NCBI RefSeq assembly: GCF_000009905.1
Contig: NC_006177.1
Coordinates: 1,178,001-1,242,000, forward strand
Direction of reading: 5' to 3'
Length of the DNA stretch: 64,000 bases
DNA from: Symbiobacterium thermophilum IAM 14863
GTDB taxonomy: Bacteria > Bacillota > Sulfobacillia > Symbiobacteriales > Symbiobacteriaceae
How positions within the stretch are numbered: the stretch's first letter is position 1; every line of letters begins with the position of its first letter. Shown here piece after piece: positions 60,195 to 64,000 of this stretch. Position numbers and translations under genes: made by a program. The notes under the pieces were generated by a model, which was not told where the DNA came from, did not search any database, and saw only the letters and a list, made by a program, of their open reading frames with translations.

Positions 60195-62576
60195 ATGGAT
60201 GAACGCACCCTGCGGACCCTGGAGTTCGCGAAGATCAAGGAGATGCTGGCGGAGCGGACCGCGACGTCCCTGGGGCGGGAGGTCGTCGAGTCACTTGCGC
60301 CCGCGACCGACTTCCTGGAGGTGCAGCACCGGCAGGCGGAGACCAGCGAGGCGCGGCGGCTCTACGAGGGTGGCCACGCGATCCCGCTGGGCGGGCTGCA
60401 CGACCTTCGCGCGCACGTGCAGCGCGCGGTGCGCGGCGGCGTGCTGGACCCCGGCGATCTGCTGGACGTGGCGGACACCGCGGCCAGCAGCCGGCGGCTG
60501 AAGCGCTTCCTGGAGGAGCAGGAAGGGCTGCCGATTCTGACGGCGCTCTCCCGCATGCTGGGCACGTTCCACCACCTGGAGGCGGAGATCCGGCAGGCGG
60601 TGGACGAGCACGGCGAGGTGCGGGACGATGCCAGCCCGGCCCTGGCGGAGATCCGCCGCTCGATGCGCATCCTGCAGAACCGCATGAAGGAGCGGCTGGA
60701 CGCCTTCGTCAGGGGATCGGCGGCCAAGTACCTCCAGGACCCGATCGTGACCATCCGCGAGGGCCGCTTCGTCGTACCGGTGAAGATCGAGTACCGGGCG
60801 CAGGTGCCGGGCATCGTCCACGACCAGTCCGCCTCCGGCTCGACGCTCTTCATCGAGCCGATGGCGATCGTCGAGATGAACAACGACCTGCGGGAGCTGG
60901 CCCTGAAGGAGCACGAGGAGGTGGAGCGCATCCTCGCCCGCCTCTCGAGCCTGGTGGCCGGCGAGGCCGATGCGCTCCTGGACACGCTGCAGGCCGTGGC
61001 CCAGATCGACTTCGCCTCGGCCAAGGGCAAGCTCTCGCTGGACCTGGACTGCACCGAACCCGAGCTGGTCCGGGAGCCCATCCTGGAGATCCACAAGGGG
61101 CGCCACCCGCTGCTGAAGGGGCGGGTCGTGCCCATCGACGTCCACATCGGGATCACCTTCGACACGCTGGTGATCACCGGCCCCAACACGGGCGGCAAGA
61201 CCGTCGCCCTGAAGACCATGGGGCTGTTCGTCCTGATGGCTCAGGCGGGCCTGCACCTGCCCGCGGGCCACGGCACCCGGGTCGGCGTGTTCCAGCAGGT
61301 CTTTGTGGACATCGGCGACGAGCAGTCCATCGAGCAGTCGCTTTCCACCTTCTCCGGCCACATGACCAACATCATCCGCATCCTGGACGCGCTCGAAGGC
61401 CCTGCCCTGGTGCTGCTGGACGAGCTCGGGGCCGGGACGGACCCCACCGAGGGCGCCGCCCTCGCCATGTCCATCCTGGAGCACCTGCACAAGCGCGGGG
61501 CGAAGACGGTGGCCACCACCCACTACTCGGAGCTGAAGACCTACGCCTATACCCGCAGCCGGGTGGAGAACGCCTCGGTGGAGTTCGACGTGGAGACGCT
61601 CCGGCCCACCTTCCGGCTGCTCATCGGGGTGCCCGGTTCGTCCAACGCGTTCGAGATCTCCCGGCGGTTGGGGCTTTCGCCCCACATCGTCGACCGGGCC
61701 CGCCAGTTCCTGACCCAGGAGCAGGAGCGGGTGGAGGACCTGATCCAGGGCATCCATGCCACGAGGGCCGAGCTGGAGAAGGAGCGGGCCGAGGCCCACC
61801 GGCTCCGGGCGGAGGCCCAGCGCATGCGGGAGGAGTACGAGCGGCGCTACGGCGACGCCCAGCGCAAGGCCGCCGAGACGGTGGAGAAGGCCAGGGCCCA
61901 GGCGCAGCAGATCCTGGCCACGGCCCGCCGCGAGGCCGAGGCGGTGATCGCCGAGCTGAAGCAGGCCCTGCGGGAGCAGCGGGAGGCGGAGCGGATGCAG
62001 GCCATCCAGTCCGCCCGCAGCCGGCTCGCCCGGGCGCGGCAGGCCGTGGAGCCCACGGAGGAGGAGCAGCGGGCCCGCCGCCGGGGCGAGGTGCCCCGGG
62101 GGCTGAAGCCCGGTGACAAGGTGCGCGTCGTCTCGCTGGACACCACCGGGTACGTCCTCTCCGAGCCCGACGCCGACGGCAACGTGCTGGTGCAGGCGGG
62201 CATCCTGAAGATGACCGTCTCGCTGACCGACCTGGAGCGGGCGTCGGAGGAGCAGCCCGCGGCGGGGGCCGGGGGGCCCGCGCGGATGCGCACCCACGGG
62301 AAGGGCCTGGCGGTCTCCAAGGCGCGGGAGATGTCGCCGGAGGTCGACCTGCGGGGCCTGATGGTGGAGGAGGCCCTGGAGCGGGTCGACAAGTTCCTGG
62401 ACGACGCCGTGCTGGCCGGCCTGCCGCAGGTGCGCATCATCCACGGCAAGGGCACCGGCGCCCTGCGCAAGGCAGTCACCGAGGCCCTGCGGCACGACCG
62501 CCGGGTGGAGTCGTACCGGCTGGGCGGCGTCGGCGAGGGCGGCGACGGCGTGACGGTGGCGAAGTTGAGGGAGTAA
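60195..62576 (+). CDS. mutS2: Endonuclease MutS2
   Basis: A 793-residue MutS2: core/lever region, ATPase with Walker A GPNTGGKT (about residues 329-336) and Walker B LLDELGAGTDP, long coiled coil (about 510-620), KOW-like segment and C-terminal Smr nuclease domain (VDLRGLMVEEALERVDKFLD, then IIHGKGTGALR). It lacks the mismatch-recognition domain of MutS. MutS2 limits recombination and, in Bacillus, splits collided ribosomes. GAGGAG precedes the start. Confidence 0.95.
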   Translation: MDERTLRTLEFAKIKEMLAERTATSLGREVVESLAPATDFLEVQHRQAETSEARRLYEGGHAIPLGGLHDLRAHVQRAVRGGVLDPGDLLDVADTAASSRRLKRFLEEQEGLPILTALSRMLGTFHHLEAEIRQAVDEHGEVRDDASPALAEIRRSMRILQNRMKERLDAFVRGSAAKYLQDPIVTIREGRFVVPVKIEYRAQVPGIVHDQSASGSTLFIEPMAIVEMNNDLRELALKEHEEVERILARLSSLVAGEADALLDTLQAVAQIDFASAKGKLSLDLDCTEPELVREPILEIHKGRHPLLKGRVVPIDVHIGITFDTLVITGPNTGGKTVALKTMGLFVLMAQAGLHLPAGHGTRVGVFQQVFVDIGDEQSIEQSLSTFSGHMTNIIRILDALEGPALVLLDELGAGTDPTEGAALAMSILEHLHKRGAKTVATTHYSELKTYAYTRSRVENASVEFDVETLRPTFRLLIGVPGSSNAFEISRRLGLSPHIVDRARQFLTQEQERVEDLIQGIHATRAELEKERAEAHRLRAEAQRMREEYERRYGDAQRKAAETVEKARAQAQQILATARREAEAVIAELKQALREQREAERMQAIQSARSRLARARQAVEPTEEEQRARRRGEVPRGLKPGDKVRVVSLDTTGYVLSEPDADGNVLVQAGILKMTVSLTDLERASEEQPAAGAGGPARMRTHGKGLAVSKAREMSPEVDLRGLMVEEALERVDKFLDDAVLAGLPQVRIIHGKGTGALRKAVTEALRHDRRVESYRLGGVGEGGDGVTVAKLRE

Positions 62577-62596
62577 CGCGAGAGCACCGCGCAAGC

Positions 62597-62636
62597 GGCC
62601 CCGGCCGGGAAGGGCAGCTGCCCGCCCGCCGGGGCC
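62597..62636. terminator. Terminator hairpin after mutS2
   Basis: A 9-bp stem (GGCCCCGGC/GCCGGGGCC) whose loop contains a second small palindrome (GGGCAGCTGCCC), followed by TTCTGGTT. It separates mutS2 from the convergent HD gene. Confidence 0.65.
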
Positions 62637-62643
62637 TTCTGGT

Positions 62644-62751
62644 TCACCGGTTGCAGTGATACGGGGCCGCCGCCGCGAGCAGGCCGCGGAGCCCCGGGGA
62701 ATTGGGCATCAGCCGCTGCGCCTCGTCCATGTCCTTGCGCAGTGTCTGCAC
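62644..62751 (-). CDS. Possible 35-residue ORF downstream of the HD gene
   Basis: A short frame from GTG 62751 to TGA 62644 with coding-like G/C-ending third positions (DEAQRLMPNSPGLRGLL). It lies just after the HD gene stop on the same strand. There is no good ribosome site before the GTG; an internal ATG has a weak AAGGA. It may be a small coupled protein, a remnant of a longer C-terminus, or chance. Confidence 0.3.
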   Translation of the reverse strand: MQTLRKDMDEAQRLMPNSPGLRGLLAAAAPYHCNR

Positions 62752-62758
62752 GCCGCAA

Positions 62759-64000
62759 CTACCGGTACTCGCTCTCGTACCCGAAGACCTTCTCACACGC
62801 CCGCTGCACGGCATCCACCTTGTCGGCCGGGCAGAAGACGTACGTCCGCCAAAGGCCTTCGTACTGCCTCGCCATGGCGGCCACCTCGCCCGAGCGGTCC
62901 AGCTCCAGCAGCGGGCCGACCCCGTGGCGGGAGCGGACTGGTACCTGTACCTCCTTGAAGTAGCTCGCCTTGGGGCAGTAGACGATCACCTGGCCCGGCT
63001 TCAGCCGGGCTTTCTTCGCGATCTGCTCCTCCAGCTCCTCCCGGGCCGCCGACTGGCCCCCGTACCGGGCGATGAACGCATCCCGCTCCGGGCCCAGGGT
63101 GTCCCCGGAGAGCACGTACGCCCGCTTGTACAGCCGCCGCTCGATGACCCCCTCCACCAGCTGCTGGATGATCCCAGGCCCCGGCAGCCGGGCCAGCAGG
63201 TCCAGGAAGGTCTGGTCCCCCAGGCCGTAGAGCGCCTCTTCCCGAAGCCCGGTGTGCCGGGTGTGCAGCTCCACCGCCTTGGAGATCATCGCACCGGCGG
63301 CGATCTTCGCATGGTGCAGGTAGAGCCGCTCGGTCAGGACGTAGCGCATGCGCAGCAGGTGGATGATCTCCGTGCGGGCGTCGGGCCGGTCCAGCCCGTG
63401 CTTGACCATGTTGATCAGGAGCCGGCCGTCTTCCTTGATGAAGTAGGAGAGGACCCGGTCGTCGTAGTTCATCCGCAGGCCCGCGAAGAAGGAGTCCCGG
63501 CGCAGGTAGTCCAGCAGGTCGGCGTCGATGGTGGAGGAGACGATCTGGCCCATCCACGGCGCGGGCGGCCGCCCGGTCAGGATCGCCTTCACCCCGTCCA
63601 GGTAGCCCGACGCGGCCAGGACCCGGCCCAGCTCGCTCTGGATGCCCAGGAAGTGCTCCAGCCGGGGGCCGGCGTCGTGGCGCGGGAAGATCTGCCGCTC
63701 GTCCTCGAAGGTATGGCCGTAGGGGATGTGGGTTACGTCGTGCACCAGGGTCGCCAGCCGCACCAGCTGCGCGTCCTCGGGCGCGATCGTGAAGCCGTTC
63801 AGCCGGAGCGACTCCATGAGGCGGTGCGCCATGTGGAGCGCGCCCAGGCTGTGGTCGAACCGGGTGTGGACGCAGCCGGGGAAGACCAGGTGGGCCGTGC
63901 CCAGCTGCTTGATCGAGCGGAGCCGCTGCATCTCGCGGGTGTCGAGCACCCGGACTTCGACATCGGTCAGGTAGATGTCCCCGTGGACGGGGTCGCGCAC
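62759..64000 (-). CDS. HD-domain phosphohydrolase (YwfO/COG1078-like), cut by right edge
   Basis: At least 413 residues; the frame begins with GTG at the last base of the window and probably extends further, since relatives have a few residues before RDPVHGDIYLT. Metal-binding HD residues are visible: His in TRFDHSLGA, His-Asp in TLVHDVTHIPYGH and Asp in STIDADLLDYLRRD. The family includes dNTP/dGTP triphosphohydrolases; activity of this member is inferred. Confidence 0.85.
   Translation of the reverse strand: MRDPVHGDIYLTDVEVRVLDTREMQRLRSIKQLGTAHLVFPGCVHTRFDHSLGALHMAHRLMESLRLNGFTIAPEDAQLVRLATLVHDVTHIPYGHTFEDERQIFPRHDAGPRLEHFLGIQSELGRVLAASGYLDGVKAILTGRPPAPWMGQIVSSTIDADLLDYLRRDSFFAGLRMNYDDRVLSYFIKEDGRLLINMVKHGLDRPDARTEIIHLLRMRYVLTERLYLHHAKIAAGAMISKAVELHTRHTGLREEALYGLGDQTFLDLLARLPGPGIIQQLVEGVIERRLYKRAYVLSGDTLGPERDAFIARYGGQSAAREELEEQIAKKARLKPGQVIVYCPKASYFKEVQVPVRSRHGVGPLLELDRSGEVAAMARQYEGLWRTYVFCPADKVDAVQRACEKVFGYESEYR

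Overview
The window is very GC-rich, about two thirds G+C or more, with strongly G/C-ending codons and many GTG and TTG starts. Its gene content is nevertheless typical of Firmicutes: MurT/GatD, two tRNA-responsive T-box leaders, an infC-rpmI-rplT operon behind a structured leader, SleB/YpeB spore-germination proteins, a YqzL-like mini-protein, KtrAB-type potassium uptake, MutS2 and ABC-F ATPases with attenuator leaders. This points to a high-GC, spore-forming, menaquinone-using Firmicute. Symbiobacterium is my best guess, but that is inference from gene content and not from a database match.

Region by region. 1-14.4 kb: cell-envelope and redox housekeeping. It holds a lipoprotein cut by the left edge, murT-gatD, a three-domain amidase, a second lipoprotein, a GNAT, menA, a structured non-coding stretch, trxB, selB, a small membrane protein, a degenerate receiver-GGDEF protein, a DD-carboxypeptidase-like lipoprotein, an M23 peptidase and another lipoprotein. 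14.4-18.1 kb: a DUF523 protein and three overlapping M42 peptidase paralogues, the third without key catalytic residues. 18.1-23.3 kb: two paralogous chemoreceptors and tatC. 23.3-26.7 kb: an ABC-F gene behind a leader-peptide/terminator attenuator, then proC behind a proline T-box. 26.8-30.6 kb: the oddest part of the window, with a duplicated winged-helix protein fused to a Vsr-like nuclease domain, six tandem copies of an 85-86 bp palindromic unit, an Amidase_6 exported protein, and a separate 96-bp higher-order repeat array. 30.5-32.8 kb: sleB-ypeB.

32.8-37.9 kb: infC-rpmI-rplT (infC apparently starting at ATC), a KtrB channel subunit between two RCK proteins, and a SpoU methyltransferase. 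37.9-45 kb: a six-gene polysaccharide cluster (two GT4 transferases, DUF4330, an O-antigen-ligase-like polymerase, MurJ, CsaB), probably making a pyruvylated wall polymer. 45-49.3 kb: a YqzL-like mini-gene, a phenylalanine T-box and pheST; PheT carries an extra segment. 49.3-55 kb: a peptide ABC transporter operon whose binding protein appears circularly permuted. 55-56.1 kb: eight tRNA genes. 56.1-64 kb: a second ABC-F gene with its own leader peptide and terminator, a DUF421 protein, a phosphoglycerate-mutase-like protein, mutS2 and an HD-domain phosphohydrolase cut by the right edge.

The strongest candidates for something undescribed are the circularly permuted solute-binding protein, and the winged-helix/nuclease gene lying just downstream of a tandem array of palindromes. 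Many long antisense ORFs exist because high-GC DNA has few stop codons; these were left out.
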